From Balneolaceae bacterium (lineage in GTDB: Bacteria > Bacteroidota > Rhodothermia > Balneolales > Balneolaceae): a stretch of DNA of 38,169 nt. Under the pieces are notes generated by a model that saw only the letters and a program-made list of their open reading frames with translations, ran no database searches and was not told the origin of the DNA. The DNA is taken from the NCBI GenBank assembly GCA_007694095.1, contig RECI01000203.1:1-38169 (forward strand), read 5' to 3'. Of the stretch, positions 1 through 7,592 are shown one piece after another; position 1 is the first letter of the stretch, and each line of letters opens with the position of its first letter. The position numbers were made by a program, and so were the translations under genes.

Positions 1-856
1 ATGCCTGTCCTTTCACCCGAGGAAATGGCATGCCATTGTCAGACGTTACCACAACCAGTGTATGTTCAAGTTCACCGGACTTTTCGAGCAGTTCAAGCAT
101 TTTTCCAAGGTGATAATCGAAGTGCTCTATTTCAAAAGCGTAATCGAGCATATCAATGCGGATTTCATCATCATCCGGCCAGAAATCAGGCACATTTTCA
201 ATATCTGAAATCTCTTTACCGCCAACTTCAATTCCTGACCGGTACTCATACGCCCGGTGTGGTTCTGTGGCACCGTACCAGAAGAAGTAAGGTGTTCCCT
301 CAGGGCGATCATTCAGAAAAGCTTCAAAATTGGCGGCATAGTCGTTTGTCGAAATACCAGTTGTGGGTGGTTCTGCGCGATGTTCATCATAGGCCAAACC
401 GGTCAGGCTTCGGGGCTCACCTTCTTTGGTTACTGCAACACCCGGCGCCCACTTTTTACCAGTTGCCCCCACAAAGTAGCCGTGCTCTGCAAGAACTTCT
501 GTAAAAACTTTGAACTTATGGGGAAAATAAGGCCAGTGATTGGCCGCTTCTTCCAGTTGCCAGGAGTTACGGCCGGTTAAAATAATGGCACGAGACGGTG
601 CACATTTTGGATTGGGTACATAGGCACGATTAAACAAAACACCTTCGTCTGCAACCCGGTCAAAAGCAGGTGTCTGAACCCATTCAGTCCCATAAGCACT
701 TTTATGTGGGAATGAGATGTCATCAGAAATGGCAAACAGAATGTTCGGCCTTTGAACCTGATAAAGGTTTTGTGCTTTCAGAGAAAGTACAGAATGAAGT
801 AAGATGAGCACTGCAGCAGCCGCAAACAAAAGAAATTTTAAAAATACCGGTTTCAT
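1..856 (-). CDS. Sulfatase, N-terminal part (cut by window edge)
   Basis: The minus strand stays open from an ATG at 856 to the window edge, giving about 285 residues of a type I sulfatase that hydrolyses sulfate esters in the periplasm or outside the cell. Residues 1-29 form a signal peptide ending near LKAQ. The metal-binding pair is at residues 45-46 (ISDD). The C-x-P-S-R motif at residues 85-89 places Cys85 as the residue converted to formylglycine, and a TSDNG motif lies near the cut end. The C-terminal half is missing, so the substrate cannot be narrowed. It lies upstream of no other gene in this window and has the same strand as the next two sulfatases. The 171 bases separating it from the next gene could hold its own promoter. 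The family call is firm; the sulfated substrate is unknown. Confidence 0.9.
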   Translation of the reverse strand, partial: MKPVFLKFLLFAAAAVLILLHSVLSLKAQNLYQVQRPNILFAISDDISFPHKSAYGTEWVQTPAFDRVADEGVLFNRAYVPNPKCAPSRAIILTGRNSWQLEEAANHWPYFPHKFKVFTEVLAEHGYFVGATGKKWAPGVAVTKEGEPRSLTGLAYDEHRAEPPTTGISTNDYAANFEAFLNDRPEGTPYFFWYGATEPHRAYEYRSGIEVGGKEISDIENVPDFWPDDDEIRIDMLDYAFEIEHFDYHLGKMLELLEKSGELEHTLVVVTSDNGMPFPRVKGQA

Positions 857-1027
857 GATCAGGTAAAATCTATACATATGAGTTCACTGTAACAGGTTGT
901 TTTAAAAGTTGAATTTTTTTAAAAGATTCAAACATACTTAGATTTTTTAGGTTTAAACTGTTGTAAAATCATGTATGAATTGTCGAATGTAACCTCCGCA
1001 AACCTGGCAGGTTTTATTGACTCAACA

Positions 1028-2572
1028 CTATTCAAAAAGTGGAAACACCTTGTTGGGGATATGAGCTTCTTTCATGTATTCCACCATTCGTTCCAAGATT
1101 TCAGGATGGTTGTCTGCCACGTTGTTTTCCTCACCGATATCTTCGGAAAGATTATAGAGTTCAATGGGTGTATTATCCTGATTTACCCTTACATTAAGCC
1201 GGACACCTTTCCAGTCACCCCAGCGCACTGCCTGCTTTCCTCCCTGTTCATGAAACTCCCAATAGAGATATTCATGCTGTTTTTGGTCACCGGTGCCCAA
1301 CAGTGAAGGTACCATTGTAATACCGTCTATTCCCGGAGGTGGTACTGCACCGGCAAGCTCGGCAAAGGTGGGCATCATATCCTGGAATCCGGAGATGTGA
1401 TCGCTAACGGTTCCCGGGTTGATTGCTCCGGGCCACCAGGCAATGGTGGGAACACGGATTCCCCCTTCATAGAGATCGCGCTTGCCGCCCCGCAACGGGC
1501 CGTTGGAATCGAGCATGGAGTAGTGATAGCCACCCTCGGAATGGCTGCCGTTATCGCTGGTAAAAATTACCAAGGTATTTCCGTCAATTCCCAGTTCCAC
1601 AAGTTTATCCAGTATTTCACCCACCTGCATGTCGAGATGGGTTACCATCGCGGCATAGGCCGCTTTTGGCATGGGCTGTTCGGTGTAGTGTCCGAAGTTG
1701 TGGGGATCTTCCTCAAAGATGCTGTTCCCATCCTCATCGAGGTAGAGGGCAAGCGATTCATCAGGCACGGTAAGCGATGCGTGAGGAATTTGAGTGGGGT
1801 AAAAAAGAAAAAATGGGCCGTCACGATTCTCTTCAATGAAACGGACAGCCTCTTTGTGAATAACGTCTGCGCTGTAGTGGACCCGTTCAATCGGCCTTCC
1901 GGAACCGGGGCGTGTAAATGAGGGTGATGGAGGTGTGTCATCAACTACGTTTCCTTCGAGGTATACTATCTTTAACTCCTCACCTTTAACATCATGAAAA
2001 AGAAATTCAGGATAGAAAAAATGAGCCCTGCGCTGGCCCAAAAACCCGAAAAATTCATCAAATCCCTGCAGCGAAGGCACTCCGCTTGAACCGGGATATC
2101 CAAGTCCCCATTTTCCGAATCCACCGGTTGCGTAACCTTTTTGCTGTAACAGGTTTGAAATGGTAACCGTACCAAACATAAGCGGATACTGCCCGATGGG
2201 CAGCTGCTCCCTGTTGCCGCGTATTTGGGTTCTGCCGCTGTGAAATCCAGTCAACAAAACCGAACGTGCCGGGGCACATACCGTACTTCCCGAATAATGT
2301 TGTGTAAATCGGATCCCTTCAGCAGCCATCCGATCGAGGTTGGGCGTTTGAATATGCTGCTGCCCGAATGATCCAAGATCGCCATAGCCAAGATCATCAG
2401 CGATAATATAGATGATGTTGGGTTTTACATGTTCCTGTGAAATACGCTCAGCTGCCGGTTCACATCCTGCCTGGAATGAAAGTATAATAATTGCATATAC
2501 AAATAAACAGGCAAATAGATTCTTGTATTGCTGTCTTAATACCGGCAGGTTTTTTTGTTTTGGCTGATTCAT
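1028..2572 (-). CDS. Arylsulfatase-like sulfatase lipoprotein
   Basis: A complete 514-residue type I sulfatase, a normal length for the family. A hydrophobic leader at residues 18-36 ends in FQAGC, so Cys37 is a possible lipid-anchoring site, although Gln at position -3 is not ideal. The motif IADDLGYGDLG (residues 57-67) carries the metal-binding aspartates. C-A-P-A-R at residues 99-103 gives Cys99 as the formylglycine precursor. Further on, FTSDNGSH and GGKRDLYEGGIRVP are typical of arylsulfatase A-type enzymes. A formylglycine-generating enzyme is needed for activity and none is seen in this window. Only 77 bases separate it from the sulfatase gene upstream on the same strand, so the two may be cotranscribed. 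The substrate is probably a sulfated glycan (inference from the sugar genes around it). Confidence 0.92.
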   Translation of the reverse strand: MNQPKQKNLPVLRQQYKNLFACLFVYAIIILSFQAGCEPAAERISQEHVKPNIIYIIADDLGYGDLGSFGQQHIQTPNLDRMAAEGIRFTQHYSGSTVCAPARSVLLTGFHSGRTQIRGNREQLPIGQYPLMFGTVTISNLLQQKGYATGGFGKWGLGYPGSSGVPSLQGFDEFFGFLGQRRAHFFYPEFLFHDVKGEELKIVYLEGNVVDDTPPSPSFTRPGSGRPIERVHYSADVIHKEAVRFIEENRDGPFFLFYPTQIPHASLTVPDESLALYLDEDGNSIFEEDPHNFGHYTEQPMPKAAYAAMVTHLDMQVGEILDKLVELGIDGNTLVIFTSDNGSHSEGGYHYSMLDSNGPLRGGKRDLYEGGIRVPTIAWWPGAINPGTVSDHISGFQDMMPTFAELAGAVPPPGIDGITMVPSLLGTGDQKQHEYLYWEFHEQGGKQAVRWGDWKGVRLNVRVNQDNTPIELYNLSEDIGEENNVADNHPEILERMVEYMKEAHIPNKVFPLFE

Positions 2573-2649
2573 TACTAGAAAGTTTAGTGTATTTACCGCA
2601 AAAATTTAATTCTGTTATGTTTGATCAGATTCATTTAATGGTAATAAAA

Positions 2650-4086
2650 TTAGAATGAAATATTCTCGATTTTTTCCATCATCTTATCCACTTTTACGGG
2701 ATGATCGTCTGGATTTGTTCGTATACCATTTTTATTGTTCCTGAAATCAAACAGTTCAAAACCTTCAATTTGAGTTTCGGGACGATGAATGATGAGCCGC
2801 CATTCATCCGTTCGAACCGTTGATTGTCCCCTGGTCCAGTGAGCAAAGGCTGCCTCTTTTGAGAATGCCGACGGGTTAATGAGCTGGGGCCTGAGGCTTA
2901 TTCCTTCAAGTTCTTCCGGAGCGGTGAGACCCGCTAAATCCGTAAGTGTTGGAAAAATGTCGATGGTTTCAACGATGGCCTCACTGACAACACCCGGCTC
3001 TTTTATACCGGGATAATAGATGATAAGGGGGGATTTCAGTGCCGTTTCATAAAGGGAGTGCTTGCCCCAGATCCCCTGTTCACCAAGAGCAAATCCGTGA
3101 TCGCTCCAAATCACAACAATTGTCTTCTCCAGCAGCCCCAGTGCTGCCATTTGATCCAGAACCCGCCCGACCTGTGTATCCACATACGAGGTGGCTGCCG
3201 CATAAGCGTGGCGAAGTTGACGGGCATAGCTGCTGTCTTCATTGGGATTCGATGGATGCCGTCCATAGTTATTCATAAATTCACCGCTTCCATGCCAGCT
3301 TGATGGCGGACGTGGAATTTCTGTATCCTCAGGTTCAGGAATATCATCCCGGTCATACAAATCGAAATACTTTCGGGGAGCAGCAAACGGAAGGTGCGGC
3401 TTGAAAAAGCCAACGGCAAAAAACCATGGATTTTCGACCGCCACAAGTTCTTCGAGAACCTGGACCGCTTCATTGGCAACCCAGCCGTCCGGATATGCAG
3501 TATCCGGCCCGTCATGTGCCTCCCATGTTGGTGAAACACCCCGCTCCCTTGGAATACCGTTCGCATATCCATGCATCATATCTTCAGGTGTATGCCAAGG
3601 GCTGTCTGGAATCCAGCTGCGATCCCACACTCCGGGAAGTTCTTCCGGGCCTTCTGCCCATCCCTCTCCAGTAAGGCCTCCCGGGTAATGGGTAACTTTT
3701 CCAAGTGAAAATGTCTGATAACCATGATTTCGAAACCAGCCAGGCAAGCTTCGGTGAGCCCACTCCTCATGGGTTTCAAGGATAGCCGTGTTCGGCAGAA
3801 ACTTCGTATCTGTTGCACGTTGACCGCGCATCAGTGCCGCTCTAGAAGAGCCGCAGGTTGGCACCTGAACGTAATGGCGGCTGAACAATCTCGCCTGAGA
3901 GGCAAATGCATCCAGGTTGGGAGTGATTACATGATCTGTTCCGAGTGCGTTCAGATCATTTCGAAGGTCGTCAATTGCGATAAACAGTATGTTATATTTA
4001 TCACCGTGTTCCGAATCATTTGTGGCAGATTCACAACCGGAAATCAAGTATAGAATAGATACAAATGTAATAAATTTTATCAGCAT
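2650..4086 (-). CDS. Iduronate-2-sulfatase-like sulfatase lipoprotein
   Basis: A 478-residue type I sulfatase. The leader ends in the lipobox LISGC, making Cys18 the probable lipid-anchored residue. IAIDDLRNDL (residues 37-46) supplies metal-binding aspartates. VPTCGSSR (residues 75-82) holds the formylglycine cysteine at position 78, with a C-x-S-x-R rather than C-x-P-x-R motif. That variant, the DDLRNDL stretch and the later WSDHGFALGEQGIWGKHSLYE-type segment point to the iduronate-2-sulfatase-like branch. This is a subfamily resemblance, not proof of iduronate as substrate. It is the first gene of a three-sulfatase run transcribed leftwards, and the DNA before its start is repeat-rich. The neighbouring sulfatases belong to different subtypes, so the set looks assembled for several sulfate positions rather than made by recent duplication. 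Confidence 0.92.
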   Translation of the reverse strand: MLIKFITFVSILYLISGCESATNDSEHGDKYNILFIAIDDLRNDLNALGTDHVITPNLDAFASQARLFSRHYVQVPTCGSSRAALMRGQRATDTKFLPNTAILETHEEWAHRSLPGWFRNHGYQTFSLGKVTHYPGGLTGEGWAEGPEELPGVWDRSWIPDSPWHTPEDMMHGYANGIPRERGVSPTWEAHDGPDTAYPDGWVANEAVQVLEELVAVENPWFFAVGFFKPHLPFAAPRKYFDLYDRDDIPEPEDTEIPRPPSSWHGSGEFMNNYGRHPSNPNEDSSYARQLRHAYAAATSYVDTQVGRVLDQMAALGLLEKTIVVIWSDHGFALGEQGIWGKHSLYETALKSPLIIYYPGIKEPGVVSEAIVETIDIFPTLTDLAGLTAPEELEGISLRPQLINPSAFSKEAAFAHWTRGQSTVRTDEWRLIIHRPETQIEGFELFDFRNNKNGIRTNPDDHPVKVDKMMEKIENISF

Positions 4087-4103
4087 GTTATGCTTTCATT
4101 AGA

Positions 4104-4225
4104 TCAGTTACCTGATAGAAAAACTGTTCGAGTATAATCAATCTGATGAACTTTGTCATCTATTCTCCTGATAATGATATTCAGACGATTGACTATCCTA
4201 TATCGTTCTGCTAAAAATTTTAATA
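4104..4225 (-). pseudogene. Possible remnant of a RelE/ParE-type toxin C-terminus
   Basis: On the minus strand this stretch reads FLAERYRIVNRLNIIIRRID followed by DKVHQIDYTR. That resembles the last beta strands of RelE/ParE toxins, where a YR-x-IIYRIDD-x-V pattern is common. There is no start codon or N-terminal half: reading upstream runs directly into the 7-bp tandem repeat. If the resemblance is real, the gene was truncated by repeat growth or insertion. The match is short and judged by eye, so chance remains possible. Confidence 0.3.
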
Positions 4226-4228
4226 GGA

Positions 4229-4287
4229 GTGAAAAGTGAAAAGTGAAAAGTGAAAAGTGAAAAGTGAAAAGTGAAAAGTGAAAAGTG
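4229..4287. repeat. Heptamer tandem repeat (gtgaaaa)n
   Basis: Eight perfect copies of gtgaaaa followed by gtg. The array lies just before the start of the three-sulfatase run. A related array with gtgaaaa and gtgagaa units occurs at 35586-35638. Heptanucleotide arrays of this kind are known in other bacteria as short tandemly repeated repetitive sequences. Length variation by slippage is likely. Confidence 0.95.
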
Positions 4288-4345
4288 CTCCTCATTTATC
4301 CCGCGAAGCGAAAAGCTGGAGCGGAGCAACAGTCCCGACCCCTCG

Positions 4346-4733
4346 AAGAATTTTCAAGGGGAGTTTATATAATAAAGATTATCAAAATAGTAGTATTTCA
4401 AAGGATAAAAATTGGATTTTAGGAAATATTGTATAATGAATTATGGCGCAACGCCCAGAAGTTATTCTCATTTCACAGAACATACCGTACCTGACGGCAC
4501 GGATTAGTTTTGCGGCTTGCGTGTTCTACAAACATATTGTCCCGTCCGGGACAGTATATTTGTAGAAACAGAGACCTTCACCAGAATTGCCATCGTGCCT
4601 TTAGGTACGGTATGTTTTGTCTCTGCACGCTGCCAAGAATTAAATTATAAATACCGGCGATTATCTATCTGTCATCCATCATGATAAACATATATGAATA
4701 CCTTTGTAAGATTAACTACCCTTGAAAATTCTT
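4346..4733. repeat. Region bounded by a perfect 15-bp inverted repeat
   Basis: The sequence aagaattttcaaggg at 4346-4360 recurs in reverse complement at 4719-4733. The 358 bases between contain the nested hairpin element at 4479-4616 and no supported gene. The ends could be those of a small non-autonomous mobile element, but no transposase or target-site duplication was seen. The rest of 4087-5013 holds no gene I can support. Confidence 0.5.
4479..4616. repeat. REP/BIME-like nested inverted-repeat element
   Basis: Two inverted repeats are nested. The outer arms are 23 bases each (4479-4501 and 4594-4616), begin with aacataccgtacct, and differ at two positions. The inner arms are 21 bases each (4524-4544 and 4547-4567), begin with ttctacaaa, and differ only at two positions that would form G-U pairs in RNA. 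An aacataccgtacctg sequence like the outer arm also occurs at 29216-29229, so it is a dispersed family. It resembles REP-type palindromes mobilised by REP-associated tyrosine transposases. No such transposase is in this window. Confidence 0.75.
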
Positions 4734-5013
4734 TGATCCCTCGGGGCCGGTGCGACTGTGATAATCCCCATATCTCCTATTTCTGAGGAAATTCCCACAA
4801 AAAAATCTCCTTGTCGAAGTGCTTGGGACAGACATGAGGAGACTTTTGGACTGTCGCCTCCTCAATGATGTTTCCCGTTCTACTACATTTAAATCGAAGA
4901 TATGCTGAAGATTTAGCGCAGGTGTATTTCGTAGAGCATGATTTTGGGACAAATTAATGGCTCAGAATAAAAAATACTGTTTCACGAAAAGGTGGACAGG
5001 AGAGCTAACGATA

Positions 5014-5862
5014 TTATGTCAGCAGGTTTCTCAGAAAATGTAATCCTTCAGTTGCAAGTGTATCCGGGCTCTCGGCCAGCGGGCGCCAGATGGCAGCGGC
5101 CTTGGCAAGAATCTCGTTACCCGGCGAAAATGTTTCGATCACTACATGCCTGTTGTAACCGATATCTTTTAATGCCACTGCCACCTCTTTCCAATTAAAC
5201 TGGCCTGTACCGGGTATTCCCCTGTCGTTTTCCGCTACCTGGAGGTGGAATAAATGCTCGCCGGCAATACGTATAGCATCTCCCAGGTTTTTTTCTTCAA
5301 TTCCAGCATGAAAGAGATCAAATCCAATTTTGCATGATGGTTCGTTTACTTGTTCTATAATGCTTTTTACCTGAGACGTCAGGTTCAGAAAGCTTGTTTC
5401 AAATCGGTTCAAGGGCTCAACACAGATCGTAACTCCATGTGAACCTGCATGCTTTGAAAGCTTCGAAAGCTGGGCTGTAAGCAGATCCTCCTGTATTTTC
5501 CGCTCTTCAACCGTCATGCTCCAAAGGCGCCCAACCTCGGCATAAATCGGGCCTGCCAACACATCAGATCCCATATCCGCAGTTGCCTGAATTGCTTTAC
5601 GGATATATTCGATTCCCTGATTTTGTACAGACTGATCCGGGTGGACCAGGTCTCTGCCTGCCCCCATTGCAGCGCAGCATGTTACGCTCAGGCCATTCTC
5701 TTCAATAACCTTTCTTGCCGCCGGACAATCAAGTGAATCGGGGTCTTCGAGAGGCACTTCTATTGTGTCGAAACCCATTTCAGCAATCTTTGGGGCATAT
5801 TCTTCAATGATTTTATTTGTGACCGGGGATGTCCATAACCACAGGCTTACACCAAATTTCAT
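5014..5862 (-). CDS. Sugar epimerase/isomerase, tagatose/psicose 3-epimerase type
   Basis: A 282-residue TIM-barrel protein with no signal peptide, so probably cytosolic. It fits the D-tagatose/D-psicose 3-epimerase family, whose members epimerise ketoses at C3 using a metal ion. The four expected metal ligands can be placed: Glu149 (CVEPLNRFE), Asp182 (GFDLFHAG), His206 (LFHLQVAE) and Glu243 (VIETFSPG). The spacing agrees with the known family pattern. The GIPGTGQFNW segment after the histidine is also typical. The gene stands alone on the minus strand and diverges from the oxidoreductase at 6294 across a 431-base gap, which may hold promoters for both. A role in handling ketosugars made by the neighbouring oxidoreductases is plausible but inferred. 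Hydroxypyruvate isomerase activity is an alternative. Confidence 0.85.
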   Translation of the reverse strand: MKFGVSLWLWTSPVTNKIIEEYAPKIAEMGFDTIEVPLEDPDSLDCPAARKVIEENGLSVTCCAAMGAGRDLVHPDQSVQNQGIEYIRKAIQATADMGSDVLAGPIYAEVGRLWSMTVEERKIQEDLLTAQLSKLSKHAGSHGVTICVEPLNRFETSFLNLTSQVKSIIEQVNEPSCKIGFDLFHAGIEEKNLGDAIRIAGEHLFHLQVAENDRGIPGTGQFNWKEVAVALKDIGYNRHVVIETFSPGNEILAKAAAIWRPLAESPDTLATEGLHFLRNLLT

Positions 5863-6293
5863 AAGGTACTTTTTAAAGTTAAACTGAGTTCGGGATAAGA
5901 ATCATATAATAATAGAGTGGGTTTTCGTATAATTATATTATTTATTAACAATGGTATATAACGAAAATACATACTACGAATGAATATAAAATAACAGAAA
6001 TTTTGGTAAAAAATGGATGATTATTATCAAGCTAACCTTTCAACGATTTAATCCGCCCGATTTCTTCTGTGTGTTACACCCCGGCTGTTTGATCAAGCCA
6101 ATGTTACGTCTCACTATTCCATCTGTTTGATTTTTGAGTTCGGTATATTCGGGGTACATTAAACTTCACATCACAAAAATCCAATTTCATTCGAAAACAC
6201 TAAAATAGTGGTGGCAGAAATTATGAATAAGGTTCCCTGAAGGCCCTAAAATAATACCACCGTCGAAATAATAACAATCAACTATTTATATTA
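5863..6293. promoter_or_regulatory. Divergent intergenic region
   Basis: This gap separates two divergently transcribed sugar genes, so it should contain two promoters. No open frame was recognised. A weak imperfect dyad, with gttttcgtat at 5921-5930 and an inverted acgaaaatac at 5961-5970, could be a regulator site. No promoter box can be assigned with confidence. Confidence 0.4.
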
Positions 6294-7550
6294 ATGATGA
6301 ACCGAAAGAAATTTATCAAAAAATCGATTCTAGGCCTTGGCGCATTTACCATTTTGCCAAGACATGTATTGGGCGGAAACGGTTTTACTGCACCAAGTGA
6401 TCAACTCACTAAAGCTGTGATTGGTGTAGGTGCAATGGGCCGCGGTCATTTGAATTACCCGGGTTCGCGCCTGGTTGCCATTTGTGATGTGGATTCCAAT
6501 CACCTGAATCGGGCGCTTTCCATTAGCCCTGACGGGGTACGCGATTATCACGATTACCGGGAGGTTCTTGAGCGGGATGATGTCGACATCGTCCATATTG
6601 TAACCCCGCCCCACTGGCACGGTGTGATGGCTGTTGATGCTGCCAATGCCGGGAAAGACATCTGGCTGGAAAAACCGATGACCCGAACCATTGGAGAAGG
6701 CCAAAAAGTTGTTGAAGCGGTTCGAAGGAACGGGTCCATATTCCGGCTGAATACCTGGTTCAGGTTCCAGAGTAATTTTTATGGAATGGGAACAACGGTG
6801 AACCCCATCAAAAAACTGGTGGAGAATGATATTTTTGGCTGGCCGCTGAAAGTTACACTGAGCGAAACCACCGGTTTTGACTGGAAATTTGACTGGAGAG
6901 GCAGGACCGACCTTGTTCCGCAATGGATTCCCGAATCGCTTGATTACAATATGTGGCTGGGGCCGGCTCCCTACAAGCCCTACCACGAACACCGGGTTCA
7001 CAACAACTTTAGAGGATATTGGGATTATGACGGTGGCGGACTGGGCGATATGGGCCAGCACTATCTCGACCCGGTTCAATATCTTCTTGATAAAGATGAT
7101 ACCAATCCGGTTTATATCGATGTTGATGCGCCACAACAGCATCACGATGCAGCATCAAGCTGGCGCAGGGTTGAGCTGACGTATAAAGACGGCTGCAAAA
7201 TTGTTCTCGACGGAGAAAACAGAGACAAAGACGCGGCATTTATCGAGGGGCCGAAAGGAAAACTCTACAGGGGTTTCCGATCAGATATTCCAAACATCAG
7301 GGACCTGGCAAGATCGCTTCCGGAACCAAAACCTCAGGTTACGGATTTCAGCGAAGCTGTGAGGGAGAGAAAAACATTTGCACTCAATGAGATGAACGGA
7401 CACCGATCGTGCAACCTGGTAAATCTCGGGATTATAGCCGTCCGACTCGGCCGGTCGCTGGAGTTTGATCCTGATAATGAACGGTTTGTAAATGACGACG
7501 CGGCAAACCGGCTGATCCATCAGCCCATGCGGTCGCCATGGAAAATCTAA
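6294..7550 (+). CDS. Exported Gfo/Idh/MocA family oxidoreductase
   Basis: A 418-residue NAD(P)-dependent sugar oxidoreductase. The leader NRKKFIKKSILGLGAF is close to a twin-arginine signal, but the expected second arginine is lysine, so export by Tat is likely rather than certain. The Rossmann motif is VIGVGAMG (residues 42-49). The family EKP motif, with its catalytic lysine, is at 126-128. GDMGQHYLDPVQYL marks the catalytic C-terminal domain. Two adjacent ATG codons (6294 and 6297) are possible starts. The next gene begins 42 bases downstream on the same strand, so the two form an operon. In related systems such enzymes oxidise glycosides to 3-keto derivatives, which suits a DUF1080 partner. 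The actual substrate is unknown. Confidence 0.9.
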   Translation: MMNRKKFIKKSILGLGAFTILPRHVLGGNGFTAPSDQLTKAVIGVGAMGRGHLNYPGSRLVAICDVDSNHLNRALSISPDGVRDYHDYREVLERDDVDIVHIVTPPHWHGVMAVDAANAGKDIWLEKPMTRTIGEGQKVVEAVRRNGSIFRLNTWFRFQSNFYGMGTTVNPIKKLVENDIFGWPLKVTLSETTGFDWKFDWRGRTDLVPQWIPESLDYNMWLGPAPYKPYHEHRVHNNFRGYWDYDGGGLGDMGQHYLDPVQYLLDKDDTNPVYIDVDAPQQHHDAASSWRRVELTYKDGCKIVLDGENRDKDAAFIEGPKGKLYRGFRSDIPNIRDLARSLPEPKPQVTDFSEAVRERKTFALNEMNGHRSCNLVNLGIIAVRLGRSLEFDPDNERFVNDDAANRLIHQPMRSPWKI

Positions 7551-7592
7551 TTCAAATTGTATCAAATAAACTTAAAGAGATTTAACTGAATA

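Noticed and set aside
1-504. Plus-strand open frame of 167 codons
   Set aside because: It is antisense to the sulfatase on the minus strand, whose motifs (signal peptide, CAPSR, SDNG) are clear.
4229-4287. CRISPR array
   Set aside because: The units are 7 bases with no spacers and no cas genes. It is a simple tandem repeat.
4716-4952. 78-codon minus-strand frame in the repeat-rich gap
   Set aside because: No family resemblance, and one end lies in the inverted repeat at 4719-4733. It is likely non-coding.
6330-7145. 271-codon minus-strand frame
   Set aside because: It is the shadow of the Gfo/Idh/MocA gene on the plus strand, with no recognisable motif or ribosome-binding site.
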